21,938 nt of DNA, from the IMG/VR virus record IMGVR_UViG_3300010354_000779, positions 1 through 21,938 of that record. One strand, 5' to 3'. The position numbers and the translations under genes are program-made. The notes under the pieces were generated by a model, which did not search any database, was not told the origin of the DNA, and saw only the letters and a list, made by a program, of their open reading frames with translations. The stretch is from a virus. Positions 5,593 to 11,632 of this stretch are shown here, one piece after another (the first letter of the stretch is position 1; the number at the start of each line of letters is the position of its first letter).

Positions 5593-5599
5593 GGGGCCA
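5579..5599 (-). terminator. GC-rich hairpin after the helicase gene, overlapping P3
   Basis: Perfect 8-bp arms TGGCCCCT/AGGGGCCA around a 5-base loop, 25 bases after the helicase stop. The following run on the minus strand is only GATTTC, so termination would be weak. The same bases carry the -35 of P3, so it could equally be an operator. Function is inferred. Confidence 0.5.
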
Positions 5600-5623
5600 T
5601 GTGCCAGTTTCTAGACTGTCCCA

Positions 5624-6865
5624 TCAGGAACAGTAGGACAGGGGAGGAATCCCTTTAATGAAGATAGAATCCACAACAGATTGCAGACGTTGAGTAATCT
5701 GTTTCCCGTGATTCTTGTAGACAGGGACAGTCACAAAACCTGCAGGTTTGCGATACATTTGGAATGCACCTGCAGTAATCTTACCAGATGCAATATCTTG
5801 TGCATCCTCTACATCCATACGAATGACACGACCAATAGTTTGGGCCATCTCAACAATGTTAAGATTGCGAAGGAGAACACAGTGAGTCAAACCAGGGACA
5901 TTCATACCCTCGGAAAGAATAGAATAGTGGAACAGAACGAATTTCTTTGACTTATCCCGACCCCACTTATTCAGGACATCAAAGAATACCTCACGGTTCA
6001 CTTTGGTCTTGTTGACATATGCACCATACTTAGAAGTGATATGAAGTACATTGTACCCACGATTCTTGAACTGTTCGAGAATATCAGTCTGAGACAACAT
6101 ATTCCACAGAACCTTAGAAGAAGGTGCAGCAATCAGGAGTTTCTGAGATTTATCCTGTTCCAGATTGTCTACAATACCGATGACAGTATCTGCATCAGTG
6201 AATGCAGGATTGAGTTTGTTGCGTTCTGCATCAATCTCTGCAGTCACAACTTGAGGGGGAATGATAGAACCACCTTCAATCAGTTCCTGTGCAGGAACAA
6301 TCTCAATCTGTTTCCCATAGACAACATGGTTGTTCATTCCACGACCATATGGGTCACGAGAAACGCGAGGAGTTGCAGTAAAGAAATAAGCGTTATTTGC
6401 AATCTCAGATACAGATGCAACCGGCACAAAGAATGCACGACCACATGCATTGTGAGACTCATCAAAGTATGCAACATCAATATCAATACCAGAATCGACA
6501 ATACGATTCAGAGAATGATAGGTAGTGAAGATGATGCAAGACTCACCTGCAGCACGAGCAGTATTGTTGAACAGTGCAATCTGGTCAACTTTGGTAGAAC
6601 TGAAGTAATGAGTTTCACCACTGTGAACGTGCATGATGTGAACGTTCTTAGTGTCAACCATTTCCATAAACTCACTGCAAAGTTGATTTGCAAGGAGAAT
6701 ACGAGGTGCAACAACAACAAACGTACCAGACTGTTGTTGAAGACGACGAATCGTATCCATTATCATAATCAAAGTCTTACCACCACCAGTAGGGATGATG
6801 ATTTGACCTTTATCGTTCTGTGCAATCGCATCAAGAGCACGTTGTTGATGGGGTCGCAGTTGCAT
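5624..6865 (-). CDS. SF2 DNA/RNA helicase (DESH box, UvsW/RAD25-like), 413 aa
   Basis: All core superfamily-2 motifs are present: Walker A PTGGGKT (25-31), Ia VVVAPRILLANQ (50-61), DESH box (135-138), TATPR (163-167), motif V SEGMNVPG (318-325) and motif VI QTIGRVIR (342-349). This fits an ATP-dependent duplex-unwinding or branch-migrating enzyme of the SSL2/UvsW type, used in phage replication and recombination. It is shorter than T4 UvsW, so I give no symbol. The frame is open to a GTG at 6895, but that lies in the -10 of P4; MQLRPHQQ at 6865 is the start consistent with the promoter. It is the only gene of the P4 transcript. Confidence 0.9.
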   Translation of the reverse strand: MQLRPHQQRALDAIAQNDKGQIIIPTGGGKTLIMIMDTIRRLQQQSGTFVVVAPRILLANQLCSEFMEMVDTKNVHIMHVHSGETHYFSSTKVDQIALFNNTARAAGESCIIFTTYHSLNRIVDSGIDIDVAYFDESHNACGRAFFVPVASVSEIANNAYFFTATPRVSRDPYGRGMNNHVVYGKQIEIVPAQELIEGGSIIPPQVVTAEIDAERNKLNPAFTDADTVIGIVDNLEQDKSQKLLIAAPSSKVLWNMLSQTDILEQFKNRGYNVLHITSKYGAYVNKTKVNREVFFDVLNKWGRDKSKKFVLFHYSILSEGMNVPGLTHCVLLRNLNIVEMAQTIGRVIRMDVEDAQDIASGKITAGAFQMYRKPAGFVTVPVYKNHGKQITQRLQSVVDSIFIKGIPPLSYCS

Positions 6866-6886
6866 AACAAAACTATCAATGTGGCT

Positions 6887-6915
6887 AATATACACAAAAA
6901 GACTGGAGGTGTCAA
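6887..6915 (-). promoter_or_regulatory. Early-type sigma70 promoter P4 (consensus -35)
   Basis: Minus strand: TTGACA (6910-6915), 17 bp, TATATT (6887-6892), then AGCCACATTGA. This is the best match to a bacterial housekeeping promoter in the window. The -35 is exactly the loop of the terminator at 6896-6924. It drives the helicase gene. Confidence 0.85.
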
Positions 6916-6924
6916 CCCCCAGTC
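6896..6924 (-). terminator. Rho-independent terminator overlapping P4
   Basis: Minus strand: GACTGGGGG, loop TTGACA, CCTCCAGTC, then TTTTTG. The stem is 9 bp with one G/A mismatch and is followed by five T. It ends the 7358-6958 operon, 33 bases after its last stop codon, and its loop is the -35 of the next promoter. Confidence 0.85.
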
Positions 6925-6957
6925 GATTAGCATAACTTATTGTTCACGACTCAATGA

Positions 6958-7149
6958 TTAAAAAATATCATTTGGTTCACCCCAGTATCTTACTCTATCT
7001 TCCAAATTCATTGTGTAACGAATTAAAGCATCAATCTGAGACTGCATTCTATTCTCTATTTCATACAATGCATTTGTTGTTCCAATATTCTCATCTTCCA
7101 GAATTTTAAGTTTATCTTCTAGAAATCTAATTCTTTCTTGGTCTGTCAT
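6958..7149 (-). CDS. Coiled-coil protein, 63 aa
   Basis: Starts MTDQERIRFLEDKLKILEDE; residues 4-52 are a continuous heptad-like helix, and the end is YWGEPNDIF. A short oligomerising protein is likely. It is the last gene before the terminator at 6896-6924, and its start overlaps the upstream stop as ATGA. Confidence 0.7.
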   Translation of the reverse strand: MTDQERIRFLEDKLKILEDENIGTTNALYEIENRMQSQIDALIRYTMNLEDRVRYWGEPNDIF

Positions 7150-7358
7150 GATTCATTCAGGGGGTTGTCAGTTCTCCATCGTGTTGTATCTGGCGGTTCA
7201 CATTTAGCATTCCAAGAGCGAACCAGTAATTCAGTAAATAACTCCATTTTTTCAGGATGTACTGCTGCAGGATTCTGGTTAATCTGTTCTTTTAAGGCAA
7301 CTAACTCTTTCCATTCTTCATCGGTTAGATTAGCATTCTGGGGCAGAGAGTAAGTCAT
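7146..7358 (-). CDS. Hypothetical protein, 70 aa
   Basis: Starts MTYSLPQNANLTDEEWKELV; a helical N-terminal half and a short C-terminal half with CEPPDTTRW. No known domain. It is the first gene below the candidate promoter at 7383-7415 and is coupled by ATGA to the coiled-coil gene. Confidence 0.65.
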   Translation of the reverse strand: MTYSLPQNANLTDEEWKELVALKEQINQNPAAVHPEKMELFTELLVRSWNAKCEPPDTTRWRTDNPLNES

Positions 7359-7382
7359 GCGATAATTGTACTGTACATGGCT

Positions 7383-7415
7383 ATTTTATGTTGATTTCCT
7401 CAAAAAATGCATTTT
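7383..7415 (-). promoter_or_regulatory. Possible promoter P5 lacking a -35
   Basis: On the minus strand TAAAAT (7383-7388) is followed directly by AGCCATGT, the same downstream block as in P1-P3. No -35 match occurs at 16-18 bp; instead a perfect 12-bp palindrome AAAATGCATTTT (7404-7415) is centred there. It may be activator-dependent or decayed. The stretch 7359-7449 holds no gene. Confidence 0.35.
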
Positions 7416-7436
7416 CTTAATGTTGTCTTTTGATTG

Positions 7437-7455
7437 TTGTAACAAATTGTTACAA
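7437..7455. repeat. Perfect inverted repeat over a stop codon
   Basis: TTGTAACA, three bases, TGTTACAA. The arms are 8 bp and the repeat includes the stop codon of the 49-residue gene above. AT-rich and without a following U-run on the minus strand, so termination would be poor; a protein-binding site is possible. Confidence 0.5.
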
Positions 7456-7599
7456 TATACCAATGTGTCTTAAGTAACGTCTGTATGCATGAAATCTGCC
7501 AATACTAGGTTGGTCTTTAACGCCTAGTTGATGACAGATTTCACAATACATTAGAAACTCATACCATGGTGTAGTTGGGTCTAACACATGATAATTCAT
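7450..7599 (-). CDS. Small hypothetical protein, 49 aa
   Basis: Reads MNYHVLDPTTPWYEFLMYCE and ends YRRYLRHIGIL. It contains ICHQLGVKDQPS, reminiscent of a helix-turn-helix turn but too short to claim. The ATG overlaps the TGA of the 22-residue gene upstream. Last gene of a chain, ending in the palindrome at 7437. Confidence 0.6.
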   Translation of the reverse strand: MNYHVLDPTTPWYEFLMYCEICHQLGVKDQPSIGRFHAYRRYLRHIGIL

Positions 7600-7664
7600 T
7601 TTTTATATGGTTTCTTCACAGTATATGTATGCAAAGTACCAAAGATTTTAACGGTTTTTGTCAT
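7596..7664 (-). CDS. Micropeptide gene, 22 aa
   Basis: Reads MTKTVKIFGTLHTYTVKKPY then KK. A GGAG site lies six bases before the ATG, 12 bases after the upstream stop, and the end overlaps the next start as ATGA. These two signals make translation plausible for so short a frame. The peptide is basic; function unknown. Confidence 0.5.
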   Translation of the reverse strand: MTKTVKIFGTLHTYTVKKPYKK

Positions 7665-7676
7665 AGTAATCTCCAA

Positions 7677-7913
7677 TTAAAGTTTTCCGCCTACTGTTCC
7701 TTCGTATGTTGTGGTAGCAACCCAGCCTTCTTGTCTACCTTTTAGATAGAATCGTGTGCCATCAATACATTGTTGCTCAGTCATAGCAGTAACTAGTTCT
7801 TCACCGTCTTTTGCTGCACTGTGCCACAAACCATATTTTGTTTTGTATACACGAAATGTATCATCAATCCAGTCTACTTCAGTTATTTCTGGGTGTTCGT
7901 TTGGGAGGTTCAT
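7677..7913 (-). CDS. Hypothetical protein, 78 aa
   Basis: Starts MNLPNEHPEITEVDWIDDTF; beta-rich with FRVYKTKYGLWHSA and a second half GWVATTTYEGTVGGKL. No recognised family. The ATG overlaps the TGA of the membrane-protein gene upstream. Confidence 0.7.
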   Translation of the reverse strand: MNLPNEHPEITEVDWIDDTFRVYKTKYGLWHSAAKDGEELVTAMTEQQCIDGTRFYLKGRQEGWVATTTYEGTVGGKL

Positions 7914-8236
7914 TCAAATTCTCCAGTGCGATTTTTGATTGTTGCTGAGTGATAAATGCCCTCAACTCTGGTGTCTCTGTCCACTCCCAGATTGTTCCAT
8001 CTGACTGCTTGTATTGTCTCGGAATAGTTTGGATTTTCATAAATTTCAATGTTGATAATTTGTTTGTCGTTCCAGTGACGCATTACACCTGCTACAATAA
8101 AGCAGTTTGTCACAAGATAGGTTACAAAGATGACCGTGCGAATGATAGCAACTTTATCTGCTTCTGTATCACAATCACTTGCTTTTTGACCCAGTGATTT
8201 AGCCCACCAGCGCCACATCATTTTCATTTTCATCAT
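7910..8236 (-). CDS. Single-pass membrane protein, 108 aa
   Basis: Met/Trp-rich basic N-terminus, then one hydrophobic helix (about 29-52, IIRTVIFVTYLVTNCFIVAG) and a soluble C-terminal domain of about 55 residues. The motif EADKVAIIRT before the helix and MRHWND after it recall a small cyanophage membrane protein, from memory. The start ATG overlaps the upstream stop; the next ATG is only one codon later. Confidence 0.7.
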   Translation of the reverse strand: MMKMKMMWRWWAKSLGQKASDCDTEADKVAIIRTVIFVTYLVTNCFIVAGVMRHWNDKQIINIEIYENPNYSETIQAVRWNNLGVDRDTRVEGIYHSATIKNRTGEFE

Positions 8237-8625
8237 CGGCCGGTGACATCCTCATAATCTTGAATTTTACCACATTTAAAGTGAATACGCAAGCGAGGCC
8301 AATCTTCCCATTTGCCCTTCCAATTAGCAGGATACACTTCGATGTACCTTGTGATATAACATGGTTGATACCTACCATGCACACCTGTTGGTATCCATTC
8401 AAAGTTTAAAAATCCATGTTTACTATACCTAGGGTCATCCTCTTTAATTTCTTCAAATGTATGTGTACCATTGTAACTTGGATACCACAATAGACCATTG
8501 GGGTCTAACCAATAGTCTGTCATTGTGCCGCCAATACCATCTTCAATGTCTTTAGTTTGGCACACTACATTTGTAAACTGCTCACCCAAATCGTAGGATG
8601 AACGAAAGTAATCAAACATTCCCAT
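8233..8625 (-). CDS. Conserved phage protein (MGMFDY family), 130 aa
   Basis: Starts MGMFDYFRSSYDLGEQFTNV and has QTKDIEDGIGGTM. The MGMFDYxRSSYDLG start and TKDIEDG segment are, from memory, common to many cyanophage and other phage hypothetical proteins. Likely a soluble beta protein. It overlaps the thioredoxin-like gene by 14 bases. Function unknown. Confidence 0.75.
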   Translation of the reverse strand: MGMFDYFRSSYDLGEQFTNVVCQTKDIEDGIGGTMTDYWLDPNGLLWYPSYNGTHTFEEIKEDDPRYSKHGFLNFEWIPTGVHGRYQPCYITRYIEVYPANWKGKWEDWPRLRIHFKCGKIQDYEDVTGR

Positions 8626-8887
8626 GTTTCTCTACCGTAGCCCTCCAGAAATCAGTTGTCATGTTATTCGACCCTTCAACTTTAGCAACCACCACACCAT
8701 CAACCAAGGCAATCAAAGTTGGTGTTGCAACCACACCACAATCAGTAGCAAACTGAGTCCACTGTTTGCCCTCTTTAGCATTAGTGATGGTGACAACATT
8801 CTCCCATCCTTCTACCTTATTCAGTTGTGTCTCTGCATACATGCAGGGTCTACATCCTTCCTGCACGAATAAGTGAATCTCGGTCAT
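8612..8887 (-). CDS. Thioredoxin/glutaredoxin-like protein, 91 aa
   Basis: Thioredoxin fold with active site C12-R-P-C15 directly after the first strand (IHLFVQEG) and a cis-Pro loop (V-A-T55-P56-T). The length suits a small thioredoxin/glutaredoxin. Such phage proteins usually supply electrons to ribonucleotide reductase, but no reductase gene is in this window. I use the internal ATG at 8887, with a GAGGGAAG site and an ATGA overlap, rather than the ATG at 8902. Confidence 0.85.
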   Translation of the reverse strand: MTEIHLFVQEGCRPCMYAETQLNKVEGWENVVTITNAKEGKQWTQFATDCGVVATPTLIALVDGVVVAKVEGSNNMTTDFWRATVEKHGNV

Positions 8888-9195
8888 ACTTCCCTCTCCC
8901 ATGGTGGTACTCTTTCCATTAGTTTACGAATTTTTTCCTGTACTTCTGGGTCTGGTGGTGCATTAATGCGTCTCACAAGTTCATCATATGCTTCTGCAGA
9001 CACATATATCTTTTCTGGTTTTGCACCAAAGTACGTCAACCATTTATCATCTTCTATCATCTGTGTCTGACCTTCATTAATACTATTCCAGAAGTCTTGA
9101 TACAGGAAATTATCATCAAGACGATAATCACGATGATTAATTAGACGATACCAACACCAGAATGGCGTATACCTAATTGGTTTAAATCCAATTAT
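8884..9195 (-). CDS. Conserved phage protein with antitoxin-like C-terminus; start uncertain
   Basis: The part I trust as coding begins at about IGFKPIRYTPFWCWYRLI and ends with VSAEAYDELVRRI...PPDPEV...LMERVPPWE. That tail fits the C-terminal pattern of DUF1778/TacA antitoxins (hydrophobic helix, PP.P, L..L, PWE). The preceding WLTYFGAKPEKIYVS is also well formed. In frame, ATGs occur at 9345 and 9312, which would overlap the 59-residue gene by more than 100 bases, and at 9060 with an AAGG site, which would discard 45 good residues. An ATA (9195) or ATT (9192) sits just after the upstream stop and may be the real start. Confidence 0.6.
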   Translation of the reverse strand: MIGFKPIRYTPFWCWYRLINHRDYRLDDNFLYQDFWNSINEGQTQMIEDDKWLTYFGAKPEKIYVSAEAYDELVRRINAPPDPEVQEKIRKLMERVPPWEREV

Positions 9196-9199
9196 AGTC

Positions 9200-9379
9200 T
9201 TATTTACGTTTCTTTCTATCGAGTACCTCAATGTGTCTAAGGTATCCGGCAGGTGCTTGAATCCATCTAGCAAGGACTTCATCATAGTGTTCATAAACTT
9301 CACATTTGCCATTTGTATATAATAATTTATACTTGTGTCTGTCATATGGTTTATGACAAGTTCTTGCAAAGGTTTCCAT
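9200..9379 (-). CDS. Small conserved-looking protein, 59 aa
   Basis: Reads METFARTCHKPYDRHKYKLL, then YTNGKCEVYEHYDEVLARW and ends in a basic tail (VLDRKKRK). The pattern YKL.Y..G..EVY..YDE...RW.Q.PA..L.H.EVLD looks like a small cyanophage protein. It starts inside TAATG, overlapping the stop of the upstream gene. It competes with the 5' extension of the next frame for the same DNA, and I find this reading more protein-like. Confidence 0.65.
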   Translation of the reverse strand: METFARTCHKPYDRHKYKLLYTNGKCEVYEHYDEVLARWIQAPAGYLRHIEVLDRKKRK

Positions 9380-9468
9380 TACTTTTTAAGACTCCAAAGG
9401 AATAACCACAACCATACTTCAATGATAACAAACACTGTTATTTCTACAACAACTGGTGGTAAATTCAT
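9379..9468 (-). CDS. Tiny membrane peptide, 29 aa
   Basis: Sequence begins MNLPPVVVEITVFVIIEVWL and continues hydrophobic to SLKK: a single transmembrane helix with a basic end. ATGA overlap at its start and TAATG at its stop place it firmly in the operon. Function unknown; comparable to other tiny membrane proteins here. Confidence 0.6.
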   Translation of the reverse strand: MNLPPVVVEITVFVIIEVWLWLFLWSLKK

Positions 9469-9725
9469 CGTCTATACCTTTCCAAATTGCGTGGGGCAGA
9501 TGTGAGAAAATCCCAGCGAATCTCAAACCATTTCCATCGAAATGAGAATCCTGTGAGTGAGCGACTACCGAAACTAATCAACAGCATTGGGAATAGTTCA
9601 GTAGCAGGATATTCATCCCACTGAATAACAACATCCATCAATGCGAAATGTGGATATGACGAGAGCACTTGGAGATACCATTCGTGCCCGTAATCTTCGT
9701 AGTGTGATATATCAATTAGTTTCAT
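9465..9725 (-). CDS. Hypothetical protein, 86 aa
   Basis: Starts MKLIDISHYEDYGHEWYLQV. Aromatic-rich and beta-like (GFSFRWKWFEIRWDFL), with a basic end (NLERYRR). I use the ATG at 9725 because it overlaps the upstream stop as ATGA. No family recognised. Confidence 0.7.
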   Translation of the reverse strand: MKLIDISHYEDYGHEWYLQVLSSYPHFALMDVVIQWDEYPATELFPMLLISFGSRSLTGFSFRWKWFEIRWDFLTSAPRNLERYRR

Positions 9726-10036
9726 CCTACTACTCTCCAACATACAGTAGCATTACCTTTACGAGTAGATTGAATATGAGCGAATGCAGAATAACTTAAG
9801 TCTAGGTCTGCATGAGAATAAGGTCCACGGTCATTCACACGAACAATTACCTGTTTCATATTATCTTGATTTGTCACCCGAATCCTCGTGCCCATAGGAA
9901 GATAAGGATGAGCTGCAGTCCAACGATAAGCATTAAACCGTTCACCATTAGCGGTCGTTTGTCCATGAAATCCGTCTCCTACTCCATAGAAAGTTGCAAT
10001 ACCACAAGTCAGTCCAGCAATAATAGTTGCAATCAT
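9722..10036 (-). CDS. RlpA-like double-psi beta-barrel protein, 104 aa
   Basis: A short hydrophobic N-terminus (MIATIIAGLTCG) precedes GIATFYG, then TANGERFN, AAHPYLPMGTRIRV and VNDRGPY (D69). These are the hallmarks of the RlpA family, whose Asp in the V.DRGP(F/Y) motif is catalytic in lytic transglycosylases. It probably acts on peptidoglycan in the periplasm, at lysis or during infection; the N-terminus suggests export. Domain length is near minimal for the family and there is no SPOR domain. The start overlaps the upstream stop as ATGA. Confidence 0.85.
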   Translation of the reverse strand: MIATIIAGLTCGIATFYGVGDGFHGQTTANGERFNAYRWTAAHPYLPMGTRIRVTNQDNMKQVIVRVNDRGPYSHADLDLSYSAFAHIQSTRKGNATVCWRVVG

Positions 10037-10215
10037 GATGATTCGTTAGAATAATACACTTTAAGATTGTCTCCACTAATATTCATATGGTAGATTTTTC
10101 CATCATTTGTATAGATACCAATCCACACATGACGACCTTCTTCCATAGTTTCATAATGAAACATTCTGATGTCTTCCAGAACAATCTCGTCTGGATTTTT
10201 CTCAAATCTGCTCAT
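10033..10215 (-). CDS. Hypothetical protein, 60 aa
   Basis: Starts MSRFEKNPDEIVLEDIRMFH, with a beta-strand pair (VWIGIYTNDGKIYHMNIS). Its stop overlaps the start of the RlpA-like gene, and its own start overlaps the upstream stop as ATGA. Not recognised. Confidence 0.65.
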   Translation of the reverse strand: MSRFEKNPDEIVLEDIRMFHYETMEEGRHVWIGIYTNDGKIYHMNISGDNLKVYYSNESS

Positions 10216-10382
10216 AGTAACTGGTGTTTCATTCCCATTAGTTTACCATAGATTTTGGCATAAAACAAGTTGGTGAATGCATCGTTGTCTTCTCGTAACA
10301 TTTCACCTTTAACCAATGCCATTAATGTTTCAATCTCCATGATGCCGAGGTCTGCATCTACATTATGTTCAGTGATTTCCAT
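10212..10382 (-). CDS. Small helical protein, 56 aa
   Basis: Reads MEITEHNVDADLGIMEIETL, ends LMGMKHQLL; Met-rich and helical. Its start overlaps the upstream TAA (TAATG) and its stop overlaps the next ATG (ATGA), so both ends are fixed by coupling. Function unknown. Confidence 0.65.
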   Translation of the reverse strand: MEITEHNVDADLGIMEIETLMALVKGEMLREDNDAFTNLFYAKIYGKLMGMKHQLL

Positions 10383-10810
10383 TATGCTACACCATCAGCA
10401 CTATCTTTGAATTCTTGTACTCTTTTCAGATACTCATCACTCTGTTGATACAATCGTGCAATCAAATCCTTGATGTCATCAATCGCAATCGCATCATACT
10501 CCACATTCATATTCTCGCAAATGAGAGCATCAACCATACATTCAAGTGTCATTGCTTGCATATGTTCTGGTGTGATTGGTGTCCCGTGAGGCATACCAGA
10601 ACATTCTTCATTATAGAAGTGATTATATCGTCGAAGAACAGTATCACTTCGTTCCTTGCGTTCCCATTCTTCTTTTTCAATTGCCGCAAGTTGTTTTAGA
10701 GCATCACCATTCTCTTTGTAGAGTTTTTCAACAGCATCAAGTGCCTTGCGTTCTGCTTCCCTACGTTCTGCTTCCTCAAACATTTCATCAGGATACGGTT
10801 CACAGTCCAT
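10382..10810 (-). CDS. Hypothetical coiled-coil protein, 142 aa
   Basis: A highly charged N-terminal helix (EEAERREAERKALDAVEKLY) is followed by a middle part with CSGMPHGTPITPEHM and an acidic C-terminal helix region. Soluble and probably oligomeric. The ATG at 10810 overlaps the previous gene by 11 bases. No known family. Confidence 0.7.
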   Translation of the reverse strand: MDCEPYPDEMFEEAERREAERKALDAVEKLYKENGDALKQLAAIEKEEWERKERSDTVLRRYNHFYNEECSGMPHGTPITPEHMQAMTLECMVDALICENMNVEYDAIAIDDIKDLIARLYQQSDEYLKRVQEFKDSADGVA

Positions 10811-11093
10811 GTACTACCTCAAAACATACTGAATTAAATTTACCTTTGATGCCTCTAAGTTCTATTTTTGTGTGTTGAGAATGTATATGCACATGCTCAA
10901 CATAATATTTGTCGCCCACAAATAAATGGGGATTGGGGTCATCATTGTTACCCCATTGAATTTGTTCCCTAGAACAACCAAGAAACTTTACAGTATCTCC
11001 TGCTTTGATTCTATCCATATCTCTTGCAGCCCACCCTAAATTTGGCCAAGTATCTCTATATATTTCGTTTAACTTGGCATTGTTGTAAAACAT
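10800..11093 (-). CDS. Hypothetical SH3-like protein, 97 aa
   Basis: An N-terminal helix with WPNLGWAARDMDRI leads into a beta-barrel-like part: AGDTVKFLG, YYVEHVHIH, TKIELRGI, FNSVCFEVV. This strand spacing suggests a small SH3-type barrel. Function unknown. The ATG overlaps the upstream TAA as TAATG. Confidence 0.65.
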   Translation of the reverse strand: MFYNNAKLNEIYRDTWPNLGWAARDMDRIKAGDTVKFLGCSREQIQWGNNDDPNPHLFVGDKYYVEHVHIHSQHTKIELRGIKGKFNSVCFEVVHGL

Positions 11094-11254
11094 TAGGTTG
11101 GTTGTTCTTGTTTCTGAACATATACAGAATCAAACAATTCATCTAAGATTTCATTGCATTCATGATACTCATCACTGTTCAGAATTGTCTTTTCAAGTTG
11201 ATAACGTCGAACAGAATTGAAAATGAGTTTGTATTGTTTATGCGTGAAGTTCAT
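11093..11254 (-). CDS. Hypothetical protein, 53 aa
   Basis: Starts MNFTHKQYKLIFNSVRRYQL; helical, acidic towards the end (CNEILDELFDSVYV). I chose the ATG at 11254; one further upstream would overlap the previous gene by about 50 bases. Not recognised. Confidence 0.6.
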   Translation of the reverse strand: MNFTHKQYKLIFNSVRRYQLEKTILNSDEYHECNEILDELFDSVYVQKQEQPT

Positions 11255-11450
11255 AGGTCGGTGGATGATACTTAAGATACTCAAAGAAAGTTAGTTTCAT
11301 CTCTTTCTGCGTCATACCACAATGTTTTGCTGCAGCAGGAAGAGTCATTTTAGCATGAAAGAGACCTTCATTTGCCTCTTTCACATTCTCGGGAGTTGTT
11401 TTCACAGGAATCTCATAGAGTGAATATCTGTCAATTTTAAGAAGACTCAT
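11238..11450 (-). CDS. Small protein with possible helix-turn-helix, 70 aa
   Basis: Residues 35-56 (MTLPAAAKHCGMTQKEMKLT) have the pattern of a helix-turn-helix: A-A-K-x-C-G-M-T in the turn and a second helix with KEMK. The end is YHPPTYELHA. Such a small protein could bind the phage or host DNA, perhaps near the repeated promoters; this is inference. The start at 11450 overlaps the upstream stop as TAATG. Confidence 0.65.
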   Translation of the reverse strand: MSLLKIDRYSLYEIPVKTTPENVKEANEGLFHAKMTLPAAAKHCGMTQKEMKLTFFEYLKYHPPTYELHA

Positions 11451-11632
11451 TAATCTGATGCCCTCCAAGCTTTTGTTGGTTTGGTTGATTGATAGTCTTC
11501 AATCATTTCCAGAATGCTATGAGAAACTTTTTTTGCTTCTTCATCATTCCATTGTTCACCATTTACACCATCCTCCCAGAAATTAAAGAGTTCGGTTGCA
11601 ATACTATCAATAAGAATATCGTAGCGTGTCAT
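11450..11632 (-). CDS. Hypothetical protein, 60 aa
   Basis: Starts MTRYDILIDSIATELFNFWE; acidic helical. A second ATG at 11665 lies in the U-run of the terminator just upstream, so I prefer 11632. No clear ribosome site or promoter is visible between the terminator and the start. Function unknown. Confidence 0.6.
   Translation of the reverse strand: MTRYDILIDSIATELFNFWEDGVNGEQWNDEEAKKVSHSILEMIEDYQSTKPTKAWRASD

Noticed and set aside
6508-6720. 70-residue minus-strand frame inside the helicase
   Set aside because: It is in another frame of a gene with clear motifs on both sides; no ribosome site.
6041-6961. 306-residue open frame on the plus strand opposite the helicase
   Set aside because: It lies wholly antisense to a gene with all SF2 helicase motifs, has a low-complexity, Asn/Thr/Cys-rich translation, and every supported gene is on the minus strand.
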